DNA of 64,000 bases from Saccharina japonica (Eukaryota; Sar; Phaeophyceae; Laminariales; Laminariaceae). Made by a program: the position numbers and the translations under genes. The stretch lies in assembly GCA_008828725.1 (NCBI GenBank), contig MEHQ01002044.1, forward strand, positions 73,839 to 137,838. Reading direction: 5' to 3'. The notes beneath the pieces were generated by a model. The model searched no databases, was not told where the DNA came from, and worked only from the letters and a program-made list of their open reading frames with translations. Of the stretch, positions 20,513 to 32,283 are shown one piece after another (position 1 is the first letter of the stretch; every line of letters begins with the position of its first letter).

Positions 20513-21687
20513 GGTATGAACGAACCTGGTATCAACTACGCATCCCCGTCGTACATGCGTACTCGTATGAATACAAGTATGAATACGGGCTCCAGGTTCA
20601 CAGCTTGAGCCTGTGGCACTTTCCTTCTTGTCTGTGTACGCGTCGAAGAGACGCCAGGTTGTTGATCACACGAGATCTGGTTTGCACGATAAGATACGGA
20701 GATCTTATGACAGGGTGAATTGGTGATACTTGCATGGGAGATCCTTACGGTGATCTGCGACAAGATGTTACCGGGCGCTTCCGACATGTACGTATGTGCA
20801 GGTATATATCATATGTACGAGTATACGAGTTCATAAGACACTCTCCTCTCGTACCACACTGGTGATGGTACTCGTATAAGTGCTGATGATGGTGTATCAT
20901 AGTAGTGTTGAGTTGACGTACAGTAGTATATGTGTTGTTGTTTGGTATCCACGACCCGGCTCCAAGAAGCACGTCGTACGAGTATGTATGTGCAGGTATA
21001 CGAGTGATATATGAGTACGTAAGACAGCACACAGCACTCTCTCGTACACTGGCGACGGTGACTGTTCACCCTAGCCAAGGCCACAGTCGTTGAGCAAGAT
21101 CGTTTATATTTACGCAGGGATGTGTTCATGCACAGATGCTTATACTCGTATGTTGGCATATATCTAGACTTCGGAAATCCGCCGACATTGTAATATTGGC
21201 AACCGAGGATAGGTTTGCCTTCCACGCTTTGTGCTAGAGCTGTCGACGTTGTTTACTCTTCTTTAATTCCGGAGTTATCAGGTTGACAGTCTTGTGTTTT
21301 TATGTTCGTTATTGTTTCTTGCCTTCTCCTGTCTTCTTCAGCGTATATAGCTTATAATTATTATCATCATCTTTGCCATCCGACAATGTGCAGCATGACC
21401 TTCAGCGTTGACCACTCATAACATTCCCGAAAGCAGAAAGCCACGGAAACAAAGGAAACCTATGCGCAAAGTCTAACTGTTTGGCAGCTCTTATATCTTT
21501 GGTTGTGTTTATGTCCCCATCGTTTCTATTTTCTTCACCATTATTTGTACTCCTATTAACCTTCGCCGTCAATTTGTTTCCTATTTATTCCTATTATATT
21601 TATTTCGACCCTCTATCATCTCCATTACTACTTGCGTCAATCTGGCTCTACCGCCGTGGGGGCGGGAGGGCCACTTATTCCCTAGTA
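20513..21687 (+). mobile_element. 1.2-kb repeat 'X', copy 1
   Basis: The sequence from GGTATGAACGAACCTGG to TTATTCCCTAGTA is repeated in reverse at 40554-41783 with small indels and substitutions over its whole length. A third, truncated copy is at 15546-15728. No terminal inverted repeat, LTR or target duplication is visible. A hydrophobic frame starting MAALISLVVFMSPSFLF (21481 on) is largely preserved in copy 2 but runs past the element end, so it is probably not a gene. Confidence 0.75.
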
Positions 21688-22310
21688 AATCATACTTCAC
21701 AGGCGAGGTGGTGGGGAGCGGGGGTCGGGGCTGCCCCGCCCAGCTTCCAACCCTCTGTATGCGTACATACATACATATATATATAGACGGAGGACTCTGT
21801 CAGGCAGCATTATTATTGGCGAGACACAGCAACAGGTACGTAGGTATAGGTCGAGTGTCGAGTGTACACAAGCTGTATGTACATGATGAATGCCAGGCAT
21901 AGCATTCTGTACAATCTACAACAACAATAAATCATACTTCACAGGCTAGGTGGCGGGGAGCGGGGGTCGGGGCGGAGCCCCGACCTCCGTGCCCCGCCCA
22001 GCTGCCAACCCTCTGTATGCGTACACATACATATATAGACGGAGGACGCTGTCAGGCAGCATTATTGGCGAGACACAGCAACAGGTGTAGGTCGAGTGTC
22101 GAGTGTACACAAGCTGTATGTACATGATGAATGCCAGGCATGGCTTTCTGTACAAGCTACAACAACAAATCATACTTCACAGGCGAGGTGGCGGGGAGCC
22201 GGTGTCGGGGCGGAGCCCCGAACCCCGGGCCCCGCCCAGCTGCCAACCCTCTGTATGCGTGTCCGTGGAATATATTTTGAATGGAATCGTCAGGAAGCGG
22301 CGTGGGTCCT
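21688..22310 (+). repeat. Tandem array of a unit of about 240 bp, 2.5 copies
   Basis: Units begin AAATCATACTTCACAGGCGAGGTGG (about 21687, 21932, 22167) and include CCGCCCAGCTGCCAACCCTC, GACGGAGGAC, CAGCATTATTGGCGAGACAC and TGTACATGATGAATGCCAGGC. Each carries a GC-rich hairpin around CGGGGCGGAGCCCCG. Related phrases recur at 27600-27720 and, inverted, at 29700-29830. Confidence 0.8.
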
Positions 22311-22566
22311 ACTACTGCCGTTGATGTATGGGACATACGGTCGTTCGTGTGTGTGATACGAAACACACAATCAATCGTCGTGATATATAATCTCTACGTA
22401 CGTACGCGTATGGTCCTTGGCCCATGCCATGGGCCATGGGCCATGGGTTAAGTCGGAGTCAATGATCGACGATTTCAGATCCCAAAATAAATGAAAATGT
22501 AACGCCAACGCCAAATGAAACGGCACACAACAAGTTACGCCGCTTGATGCGATTAATGGCGAATTG
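22311..22566. repeat. Left piece of a palindrome-family repeat, interrupted by the LINE
   Basis: CGGTCGTTCGTGTGTGTGAT, the CCATGGGCCATGG runs, GAAATGTAACGCCAAATGAAAC-like sequence and GATGGCGAATTG match 30245-30560. The right-hand continuation (AATGCA..., CCGTACAAG) resumes at 26829 after the LINE. Confidence 0.65.
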
Positions 22567-23167
22567 TCGTTGTTGTTGTCTTCACATTAAAACCGTGCCG
22601 GTCTCTCTATCCACTACCTCCATCTGTCCGTACTAATCCAACACTTGACACGGTCGATTCCGTTAGATGGCTAACGCTTACAAAAAAGGATATTACTAAA
22701 TAAATGTGGACCGAGGCTCGCAAACGATAAAGCCAGTCAAACAGATACTGGAGCTCGCTCCCTCCTACCACGCATTGTGAGGGTAAAATAAAATGTTGAG
22801 TCAATTCATTCGGGGGTACACGCCCCTTATTTTCTGGCCCTATTGCCCGGGGTGTTCAGTGCCGGGTTCACGCCTTTCAGGAAACATATTGGTCTCCACT
22901 CCGTTTAAAGAGACATTACGGGCGAACGGAACTAGGTCCGATGTGACTGATTACCCCGGCTGCGAGCTTAGTGTAATGTCAAAAGGTCAAAATCAACGAA
23001 GGGAAAAGCACAAAGACAGGACCAGTAAAGTACAGCAAACACTCACCACAAGAGACTGAGATGACAAATCATTGAATCGTTCATCCGTGAGGGGATGGTC
23101 AAATGGTGCGTGTGGTGGTGCGACGGGGGGCATACACACAAACAAAAAACAAAAAACAGTTCGACAG

Positions 23168-25072
23168 TCAATCCTGCACATTGGCCACTCTTCCGCATTT
23201 CTCGCTTATTCTTCATCGCTGATCACCTTCTGCACGCCTCAGTTCGTTTGGTTTGCGGTATCTTATTGTGTCTTGCGTTCTTTTTTCGCTTGGTCGCGTC
23301 CGGCTTAGTCTCTCTCCTGTGTGCCAGGAGTCATATTAACTCTCAGTTCCGCGTACTTCCTTGTTACGCTGCCTTCCTCTTACTTCGCTGTTCGCCTAAC
23401 TGATATTCGGGACTCGCGAAGGCAGTCCCTGGTCGTCGTAGAGCCGTGCGTAGCTCAGAACCCTTTGTGTGTCCTTGCCGTTTGCGTTCCGTCGGACCCC
23501 CCGCGGTCTTTCCCCCCCCCAGCTCCCCGAACATCGTCCGTTTCGGAGTCGCGTTGGTGCCTGCGCGCCCCCGCGATACAAGGGTATGGGCCTGTTGCGG
23601 ACGTTGGTTCCACGCTTGCATCCGCCCTTTCAGGCCTGGTGGACAGCTGCTGGTGTTGTTGTTGCGCTGCGTTACAATAACTCGGCCAGCACGGTGTGTA
23701 TTCCGTCCGCAGCGTGTCTAGTGGTCGCGGTGTGGCCTGTTGCAACTAACCAGTGATATCGCTTTCGTTTGAAGCGGCGGGTACACAACACTTGTCCGTA
23801 AACAGTGTCCCGCTATCGAAGAGCTGGGCCATATCTGAGCACCCGGACTCTCTCTGCTCCTCGTTGATCTCTCCAGGTCCCTGTTCGTTGACGATGACCT
23901 CCCACGTAGGAACTCGAGGATTGGTTTATTTCTGGCCCCGGCTTCGTTATCAGCGGCCGGGGGCGTGTGGCTGCTTCTCTTTCGCGCATCAGGAAGAGTT
24001 CCGTCTTTCTCGACCCGTCGCCGAACTCCCAACACTGCTACTTATGGTCATCAATCTCGCGCTAGTCCGTAACGGACTCGATCAGCCGGCGTCATGGCTA
24101 CATCCACATCCGCCTCCGTAGCGGGTGGTGTGTCTCCCCGCTCCGTTTCTCTTCCAGGAACTCTGGTTCTGCATGTACATTGTCCTCGTGATGTAACGAT
24201 TACGCCTCCTAGCGGCCAAAGAAAACGGTTAAGCGTGGGGAAGAAATCACCCTGTCGCAAGCTGCTTGACCAAGAACCGTGACAGTCTCTTCGGTCATAT
24301 CGCACCCGGCGCCCGTTCCGTCTGCAATGGAATGTATACTGTGGTACTGTCGCAGGATCCCTGCCTGGCCAGACTTTCCATAGCGGCTCGTTTCACGGCA
24401 TAGGCCTTTGTAGTCAGACCGAAGCAATTTAAGCGGTTTTTCCTTCTCCTTCGGAGTCGGGCCGCGAACAGCATGCTATGTGTGATCATGCGAGCCGCAC
24501 CTTGTGCTCGGAGGAGTGTGGTTCGCGAAGGCGTTGGCGGATGTTGATGAGTTTGGGATGATTTGCTTAGTGCATTAGTGCGATATCCCCCCTGAGTTGT
24601 TTCAGTTGGATCGGTCGCCCTTCTTGTACAGCACTTTGATGGCTGCATCCTTCCACTCTTGCGGGATCTCTCCTCCGTTCCACACGTCGACAGGGATGGC
24701 ATGAAGGCGCTCCAGGACGACGGGTCCGTCGTCATCGATCTTGAGCCACTCGGCAGGGAGGGAGTCATGGCCGGGTGCCTTCCAGTTCTGCAGGCCTTTC
24801 GTTGCCCGTTCCACCTCCTCGAGGTCTGGCGCCGCTCCCAACCGTCGGGTGGCTCGCGTCGCTGGTCGTTGCGTCACTTTGTCGGCGATGTCTGGGTTCA
24901 GGGTTGGGGACTTGGTGTTGAGGAGGGTGCCGAAGAATCCCGCCCACCGCTGGAGGATGTCTTCCTTGTTCCGGAGCAGCACGCCATTCTCGTCCGTGAC
25001 GAACTGCTGTCCCCCCGCTTGTCTCCCGCTGAGGCCCACTGATCTCTTAAGGTGTTTGTACAGCCCTCTCAT
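23168..25072 (-). pseudogene. LINE reverse transcriptase and C-terminal region (frameshifted)
   Basis: The N-terminal RT frame (25072-24602) shows ATKGLQNWKAPGHDSLPAEW and EIPQEWKDAAIKVLYKKGDR, the classic start of a LINE RT. Later pieces appear in shifted frames: LTTKAYAVKRAAMESLARQG near 24410, SSLRQGDFFPTLNRFLWPL near 24250, a CSHDAG where YADD is expected near 24100, EFGDGSRKTELFLMR near 24020, and MFGELGGGKTAGG near 23520. The tail matches the frame at 3-260. It would copy the element RNA at a nicked target, but several frameshifts and the altered catalytic box make this copy inactive. The junction with the endonuclease frame is a 1-base shift at ATGA (25069-25072). Confidence 0.8.
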
Positions 25073-26595
25073 GTCGCCACGTGCTTATCGAGGTGGGCAT
25101 AAATGCCCGTTTCGACTGCTGCGGTCACTCCCTTACATGCTGCTTTGAGGGTCCTCCATGTCGCTGTGGTCCAATTGCCCCTCATCGCGCGGCGCGCTTC
25201 CCGCCGCTTGGCAAGGGCATCCTCCAAAGCTGCTCTCGTCGCTGGGGTCTCACACCACTCCTGCGTGCGTCGTCTCCGCGGTTCCTCGGGTAGTACTGTC
25301 TGCGCCGCGTCGAGGTGGGCATTGGTAAACAGCGTCGCCATCCCCGCTGTGGTGGTCGCTGGCTCACCTGGTTGTTGATCGAGGTTGTGGATGAACCGCT
25401 CGCTCACCGCCCGTCGTGCTGTTTCGACCTGCAATTCCTGTCGGCTGAACTGCTGCTGTTTCGGTTTGGTCCGCACTGCTCGGTTGTGGGCGAGTCTGCC
25501 ACCGAGGTCGACGGTGGCTACCACCATGTTGTGGTCTGAGTCCGCCTTTACTGGGCGTACCGGTTGGGGAACGACGACTACGTTGGACACTCGGCCGCGG
25601 TGTGCCTGTCGCGTGAGGATGTAATCGATGCGCCGGTATTCGTCCCCCGATACACCGTTGTATGTGTGCCATATCCCACCCTTACGTGTGGGGAAGAAGG
25701 TGTTCGTGATTGCTAGTCTGTTGTCCGTTGCGAAGGTCCGCAGTAGCCTGCCATTGTCGTTCAGCTTGTCACGCCCGTGCTCGCCCATGATACGTTCGTC
25801 CTCTCCATCCACCCTCTCTCCCGTCCGCGCATTGGCGTCCATCAGTACGTAGACACACTCCTTGGCAGGGATCCCCCGCACGAGGCTGTCAAGTTTTTCC
25901 CAGAACCTATGCTTGCTGTCGGTGGTTGCGACCTCTGTTGGGGCGTACGCAGCTACGAAGTTGACCGCTCCGCGGTTGCCCGTTAATTCAAACCTCATGG
26001 CCATAAGGCGTTCATCGATATATTCGGTGGTGTACGCAGAGTTCCTGCACATTGACTCTTTAACGGCTATTCCCACACCGTGTGTTCCACCTGTCTCCGT
26101 GCCACAGCAGAACACCCGAAACCCTGCTGCTGCGAATTCCGTTCGGCCTGCCCTCCTTGTCTCCTGTAGCCCTAACACCGAAACGTTTTGTCTCGCTGCC
26201 TCGTACAGGATGCTGCAGGCTCTCCCGTAGCCGTTAGCCCCTTTTACAGCCAGAGTCCGCACATTCCAGGTTGCTACCCTAACAAGTGTACTCTGCTGCC
26301 TCTCCCGGGCGATGCGTGGTGCCTTCCTAGCCAGCCTACGCTTCGCCCATCCCCTCCTTTTCCTCCTTCGTGCCCTTTTTATCTGTTTTATTTCTGTTGC
26401 TTTGCGCACTCTCGGGGTATAGTAAAAAACGTTAACACGGTGTTTGTTGTACCAGAGATACGCCTCATCCCGGAGCGGCTCGACCCTCCAGCTCTGGATT
26501 CTCCTCCTTCCTCTCTCTGGTGCATACCCACACGGTGTGCGGTCACTCCGCCACCCTCTCCGTGCTCTCTGCTGCTGCATGGCCCCGGTGTCCAA
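25069..26595 (-). CDS. LINE APE-type endonuclease ORF (508 codons)
   Basis: The longest open frame in the window. A basic N-terminus (about residues 65-100) precedes an exonuclease-endonuclease-phosphatase domain. Its motifs are VATWNVRTL (about 107-115), GLQETRR (142-148), THGVGIAVKE (171-180), DERLMAMRF, AAYAPTE (215-221), LMDANARTGE (251-260, where active enzymes usually have GDFNA), NGRLLRTFA, IDYIL (323-327) and the catalytic SDHNMV (353-358). The enzyme nicks target DNA to prime reverse transcription. The domain is complete, but the RT that should follow in the same protein is lost to a frameshift at 25069, so this is a surviving part of a dead element. The first Met at 26595 is only a candidate start. 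Confidence 0.85.
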   Translation of the reverse strand: MDTGAMQQQRARRGWRSDRTPCGYAPERGRRRIQSWRVEPLRDEAYLWYNKHRVNVFYYTPRVRKATEIKQIKRARRRKRRGWAKRRLARKAPRIARERQQSTLVRVATWNVRTLAVKGANGYGRACSILYEAARQNVSVLGLQETRRAGRTEFAAAGFRVFCCGTETGGTHGVGIAVKESMCRNSAYTTEYIDERLMAMRFELTGNRGAVNFVAAYAPTEVATTDSKHRFWEKLDSLVRGIPAKECVYVLMDANARTGERVDGEDERIMGEHGRDKLNDNGRLLRTFATDNRLAITNTFFPTRKGGIWHTYNGVSGDEYRRIDYILTRQAHRGRVSNVVVVPQPVRPVKADSDHNMVVATVDLGGRLAHNRAVRTKPKQQQFSRQELQVETARRAVSERFIHNLDQQPGEPATTTAGMATLFTNAHLDAAQTVLPEEPRRRRTQEWCETPATRAALEDALAKRREARRAMRGNWTTATWRTLKAACKGVTAAVETGIYAHLDKHVAT

Positions 26596-26828
26596 GCCGG
26601 GGCGTTAGGGTTTAACCCCATCTGCAGCCACCCGAGCTAGCTGCGTCACGAGTTACCCTGATCTCACGATAGCGGTAACTCCCGACTGCCAGACTCAGGA
26701 CCCCCCTCTGAACGGTGCTAGGGACCGTGTGTCCGTCTGGGTTGGGTGGTCTTTCGAGGTTTAAGTCCACTTACGGACCTCGGCCTACCTCAGCAGGGAG
26801 GCAGGCCGGGGGGGAGAGGCTTGAATTG

Positions 26829-27037
26829 AATGCATTTATAACCGTACAAGTGAAATATGAGTATTGCTGACTGTACTTGTCGCCACACATCACAGACAGG
26901 CTTTGCGGCGGGGAGCGGGTCACACAATACTGCGTACTCGTACTGCTGTAAGCGCGTCAAACGATCATATCGATGGTGGCAAAGTGTCACTGGGACCCGC
27001 GTGCAGAGCAACCCCTCTGCGCGCTATATAACTACTA
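26829..27037. repeat. Right piece of the palindrome-family repeat
   Basis: Continues the repeat split by the LINE. CTTGTCGCCACACAT, TTTGCGGCGGGGAGCGGGTC, ACTCGTACTGCTGTAAGCG and CACTGGGACCCGCGTGCAGA match 30595-30660 and 31220-31440. Confidence 0.65.
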
Positions 27038-28345
27038 CTGGGCTCTGTCGCGGAAATTATTTAATTTCCCAAATCCCCTGCCTTTCAACTCTGTTTCGAT
27101 GTCTAATTCCATCTTTTTTCAGTAATTCCCTCCCCTACTTGGTTCAACTCCAAACACGATTTGGCTCTGTAGCCCATCAATCCCTCTACTTCATGTTACA
27201 CCTGGCATAACAAATTAACTCTGTAGCCTTTGGCTAGATGAAGTTATACAAATTCGATACTTAACCCGACTAGGTAATATCAGCTCTGGGTCGAGTCGAT
27301 TATTGTGTCGGGCGTACTCGTACTGAGCTTTACATAGGAAGTGGGAAGTGCAGCTGTGCAAAGCGACGGCGCAGCCACCTGACGATAACGTGGGGGACTG
27401 CTGCAGCAGCGTGCTGCTGTGCTGCTGCTGCCTAGCCTAGGTGATATACGCTGCGTTGTGCGCTAGCACCCGGCGATAATGTGGAGGACGCTGATTTAAG
27501 CTGCGTTGTGCGCTAGCACCCGGCGATAATGTGGAGGACGCTGATTTAAGCTGCGTTGTGCGCAAGCGCCTGACGAGCACATACACATACATGGAGGACG
27601 CCAAGGCAGCATTACAAAAGCTGTTGTATGTACATGATGAATACCAGGCATAACTGCGTACAAGCAACAACAATACATACCAGGTAATACTTCACAGGCG
27701 AGGCGGCGGGCAGCCACCTGACGATAACGTGGAGGACTGCTGTTTCCCAGTTACTTTAGTTCCTAGTGACTTTAGTTACTGTAGTTACTGGGCTCTGTCG
27801 CGGAAAATATTTAATTTCCCAAATCCCCTGCCTTTCAACTCTGTTTCGAGGTCTAATTCCATCTTTTTTTAGTAATCCCCTCCCTTACTTAGTTCGACTC
27901 CAAACACGATTTGGCTCTGTAGCCCATCAATCCATCTACGCCATGTTGTACCTGGTATAAAAATATGGATCTGTGACATTTGGCTAGATAAAGTTATACC
28001 GATTCAATACTTAACCTATTAATAGCTTGGTAGTATAGCTCTGGGTCCAGTCGGTTATCGTGACGGGCGAACTTGTACTGAGCTTTGGATGGGAAGTGCA
28101 ATTAACTGTGCAAAGCGACGGCACAGCCACCTGACGATAACGTGGAGGACTGCTGCAGCAGCGTGCTGCTGCTGCTGCTGCTGCTGCTGAGCCGAGGTGA
28201 TATACGCTGCGTTGTGCGGTAGCAACCGACCATAATGAATGTGGAGGACGCTGATTTAGGCTGCGTTGTGCGCAAGCACCTGACGAGCACATACATACAT
28301 ACATGGAGGACGCTGCTCATTAACGTCAGGCAACATTACATAGTT
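27038..28345 (+). repeat. Direct duplication of about 480 bp with internal 50-bp tandem units
   Basis: 27038-27510 and 27787-28262 share GGGCTCTGTCGCGGAAA, TTTAATTTCCCAAATCCCCT, CTCCAAACACGATTTGGCTC, GCCACCTGACGATAACGTGG and a CTG-rich run. Between and after them, a 50-bp unit starting CTGCGTTGTGCGCTAGCACC recurs (27451, 27501, a variant at 27551, and again at 28207 and 28261). Confidence 0.8.
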
Positions 28346-31300
28346 ATAGCGCGCAGAGAGGTTGCTCTGCAAGCGGGTCCCAGTGACACTTTGCCACCAT
28401 TGATATCATCGTAATCGTTTGATGCGGTCCTACAGCAGTACGAGTACGTACTATCAATGCTATTGCGCAGTTCGAGTGCCCTGACTAAAATATATTACCT
28501 GTGTAGTACGTATCGGTACTTTCCACGATCAACGGCCACAGCGTAAACGGTCTGAAGCCCCGACTCACTCCCCGCCGCCCCACTTGTCTGTGAAGTTTTG
28601 TGATAATAGCACTCGTATGACATTCAATCCGCAATCAATAATCAATCAATCGTAGTATGAACTACTGCTGCTGCTCGATGATGCTGCTACGACGTACCAG
28701 GTACTGCACTACTACTACCGTGTGTCGTCTGTGTGTCGGTGGGTCTACCCCCTTCATCTTGCTGCAATGATTTGTACTCGAAAAACAAGAACAATCTGCT
28801 GCTGCTGCTTACTCACCCACTCCCCGCCGCCCCGCCTGTCTGTGAAGTTTTGTGATAATAGCACTCGTATGACATTCAATCCGCAATCAATAATCAATCA
28901 ATCGTATTAATAGTATGAACTACTGCTGCTGCTGCTGGATGATGCTGCTACGACGCACCAGGTACTGCACTACTACTACCGTGTGTCGTCTGTGTGCCAG
29001 TGGGTCTACCCCCTTCATCTTGCTGCAATGATTTGTACTCGAAGAACAAGAACTATATCTGCTGCTGCTTACTTACTATGTATGTATATAGAATACGCCT
29101 GACGCACTCCTCTACTTACTCTATCGCATCGATATATTCCATAGTAGACATAGAGAGAGGAAATCCTTGACTCGTACACGGGGTTTGTCGGCTGAGCGGG
29201 GAGCGGGTCGGGGCGCTGCCCCGACCCGCCCCCCGCCGCAAAGTTTGTAATGTGTGGCGACAAGAATACTCTTCTTGCCCTTGTACGCCTGTACGAAAAA
29301 TACGTACTGCATTCAATTCGCCATCAATCGCGTCAATCGTAAATATTTCGTGTGTGTACGTACTAATACGTACGAGTACGGGTACAGTCGTCCAGCATGT
29401 CAAGATGTCAAGTGTCAAGTATGTGATGCGCAGCGGCGTAACTTGTTGTGTCGTTTCATTTGGCGTTACATTTCGCACGAACATCATGGATCATGGACCA
29501 TGGACCATGGATTACATGGATCATAGAATCGTGAATATAGACTCGAACTCTCCCCCAAGGCATGGGTCATGCGCCATAGAGAGCACGACGATTTGTTGCG
29601 TGCTTCGCATGACACACACGAACGACCGTTTGACCCACTCCGCTTCCTGGCAATTCCATTCAAACAATATTTCACGGACGCGCATACACAATGTTGCTAG
29701 CTGGGCGGGGCACGGGGGTCGGGGCTGCGCCCCGACCCGCTCCGCACCGCCTCGCCTGTGAAGTATTATGTATTGTTGTAGCTTGTACGTACAGTAGCTA
29801 TGCCTGGTATTCATCATGTACATACAGCAGCTTTTGTAATGTTGCCTGACGTCAATGAGCAGCGTTCTCCATTGTATGTGTGTATGTGCTCGTCAGGTGC
29901 TTGCGCACAACGCAGCATAAAATCAGCGTCCTCTACATTAATTATCGTCGGGTGCTACCGCACAGATCATGAAATCGTGGATAGACTCGGACTCTCTCCC
30001 AAGGCATGGGCCATGCGCCATAGAGAGCACGACGATTGGTTTTGTGCTTCGCATGACACACACGAACGACCGTCTGACCCACTCCGCTTCCTGGCAATTC
30101 CATTCAAACAATATTTCACGGACGCGCATACACCGGGTTGCTAGCTGGGCGGGGCACGCGCCCCGACGCCCCGCCCAGCTAGTAACCCTGTGTATGCGCG
30201 TCCGTGAAATATCAATATTGTTTGAATGGAATTGCCGGAGTTGGTCAAACGGTCGTTCGTGTGTGTCATGCGAAGCACACAACCAATCGTCGTGCTCTCT
30301 ATGGCGCATGGTCCATGCCTTGGGAGGGAGTCCGGGTCTATCCACGATATCATGATCCATGTGATCCATGGTCCATGGTCCATGGTCCATGATCCATGAT
30401 GTTTGTGCGAAATGTAACGCCAAATGAAACGACACAGCAAGTTACGCCGCTCCGCATCACATACTTGACACTTGACATCTTGACATGCTGCACGACTGTA
30501 CTCGTACTCGTACGTATTAGTACGTACACACACGGAATATTTACGATTGATGCGATTGATGGCGAATTGAATGCAGTACGTTTACAGGCGTACAAGGGCA
30601 AGAAGAGTAATATCCTTGTCGCCACACATTACGAACTTTGCGGCGGGGGGGGGGGGGGGGGGGGGGGCCCGCCCCCCCCCGCCCCCCCCCCCCCGCCCAG
30701 CCGACAAACCCCGTGTACGAGTCAAGGATTCCCTCTCTCTCTATGTCTACTATGGAATATATCGACGCGATAAAGTAAGTAGAGGAGTGAATCAGGCGTA
30801 ATATATTTACATACATACGTAGTAAGTAAGCAGCAGCAGATAGTTCTTGTTCTTCGAGTACAATTCATTGCAGCAAGATGAAGGGGGTAGACCCACTGAC
30901 ACACAGACGACACAGGGTAGTAGTAGTGCAGCACCTGGTACGTCGTAGCAGCATCATCCAGCAGCAGCAGCAGTAGTTCATACTACGATTGATTGATTAT
31001 TGATTGCGGATTGAATGTCGTACGAGTGCTAGTGTCACGAAACTTCACAGACAGGCGGGGCGGTGGGGAGTGGGTCGGGGTTCCAGACCGTTCACGCTGT
31101 GGCCGTTGATCGTGGAAAGTACCGATACGTACTACAGGAAATATGTTTTATTCAGGGTACTCGAACTGCACAATAGCATTGATAGTACGTACTCGTACTG
31201 CTGTAGGACCGAATCAAACGATTACGATGATATCAATGGTGGCAAAGTGTCACTGGGACCCGCGTGCAGAGCAACCTCTCTGTGCGCTATAACTATACGT
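28340..31300. repeat. Nested palindrome of about 3 kb
   Basis: The left arm (28340 to about 29525) and right arm (about 30345 to 31300) are inverted copies. For example CAACGGCCACAGCG (28531) pairs with CGCTGTGGCCGTTG (31095), and CATGTCAAGATGTCAAG (29396) with CTTGACATCTTGACATG (30471). An inner palindrome (29964-30160 with 30162-30360) is centred near 30161 at GGGCGGGG/CCCCGCCC. The left arm carries an extra tandem copy of about 235 bp (28587-28815 and 28822-29065). Positions 29526-29963 hold an additional inner-arm copy. Overlapping short frames on both strands reflect the symmetry, not genes. Confidence 0.85.
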
Positions 31301-31450
31301 AATAATATATTATTCAGTACAGCAGTACTCGTGCTACACAATAGTGCGTACTCGTACTGCTGTAAGCGCGTCGAACGATTATATCGATGGTGGCGAAGTG
31401 TCACTGGGACCCGCGTGCAGAGCAACCCCTCTGCGCGCTAACTATAGCAA
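31301..31450 (+). repeat. Further copy of the TACTCGTACTGCTGTAAGCG unit
   Basis: Same sequence as 26935-27025 and 31185-31290: a CAGTACTCGT start, TATCGATGGTGGC, AAGTGTCACTGGGACCCGCG and AACCCCTCTGCGCGCTA. Confidence 0.7.
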
Positions 31451-32283
31451 ATTTTCCAGGAACGCAAAAAGAAAACTTGGAACTCCCTATTTGCTGAGAA
31501 ACAAGCAAAATCTCGCGCCAGAGCAGTGTTTTCTTTTAGGCTAAGATGTCACCGACTACGTAGCTGGTCCCCAATGCGATGGAGATATTGATGGCCAGCT
31601 GCTTGATGAACGCTTCGATGGTGATGCCCTGGAGCTTAATCCTGGTGAGATTTCGGATGTTGATCATATCGCCTCCGATCCTGAAATAAAATCTTTAAAA
31701 GCAAAATTTGATTGAATTGCTGCAGCCGAGGGTAGACCATCGATGCTTCCAGAAGTCGAGGTAGTGATGTTGTAGCTCGTGCAGCAGTAGTCGAAGTAGA
31801 TGTAGATCCTGGCGACATAAACTGAAGAAGTAGCGAAGATGAAGTGCTGAGGATACCTTCTGTATCGAAAACAAAGCTTTGCGTGTGATGTTACAAAAAA
31901 TAGTCGGTGGCATATTTTTTGCAATTCCAGCGTGAAAACGATGTTGAATGTACGAGTACAAGTCTCGCGTGAGAAGCGTGAAACCGGACTCATTACTGGT
32001 ACGTGCCACCCGTGTACAAGCGTGACAGCAGTCTCCTTACCTGCCTCGCGCGTAGAAGCGTGAAAGCAGTACTCCTTGTAGTAACCCTGTTGAACGAAGT
32101 TGATGAAATCGATGATGAGAGTCGATGTCGATGCTGTCGTGTAGATGATAATCTTCTTGTTTTTGGAGCAAAAACCGTATTCCTCCGCAGTGGAAAACTT
32201 GAAATTTATTCGAAGGTAGAACGTGACGCGCTCGCCGGGAGACGTCGTTCCGTGATGCCAGTCGGCACGTAGACCAAAGTCGA
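31451..32283 (-). mobile_element. Internal leader/5' region of a truncated copia-type element
   Basis: This DNA directly follows a primer-binding site and LTR (32284-32860) on the minus strand. An open minus frame (31664-32290, 208 codons, with MSLDFGLRADWHHGTTSPGE near its start) has no recognisable Gag motif. A strong donor-like GCAG|GTAAGG lies at 32041/32040. On the plus strand a short acidic frame (about 31542-31715) is also unassigned. No protease, integrase or RT follows, so the element is broken near 31450. Confidence 0.4.

Larger units (their letters stand above)
22567..26822 (-). mobile_element. LINE copy 2, nearly complete, 4.3 kb, decayed
   Basis: In minus-strand order: a 5' UTR (26822-26596), an endonuclease frame (26595-25069), reverse transcriptase and C-terminal domains in broken frames (25072-23168), a 3' UTR (23167-22580) and a CAA-type tail (22567-22580). 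The same hexamer, GAATTG, stands at both borders (22561-22566 and 26823-26828), a plausible target duplication. Bringing the flanks together restores the continuous repeat seen intact at about 30550-30600, which supports these borders. The 3' half is shared with LINE copy 1 at the window start. By layout it is an APE-endonuclease LINE, closest to RTE/craniofacial-development-like elements. Confidence 0.85.

Noticed and set aside
29116-30816. Overlapping 90-169-codon frames on both strands
   Set aside because: They mirror each other because of the palindrome and carry no motif.
28340-31300. CRISPR array
   Set aside because: Repeats are long, inverted and irregular, without unique spacers; the DNA is eukaryotic.
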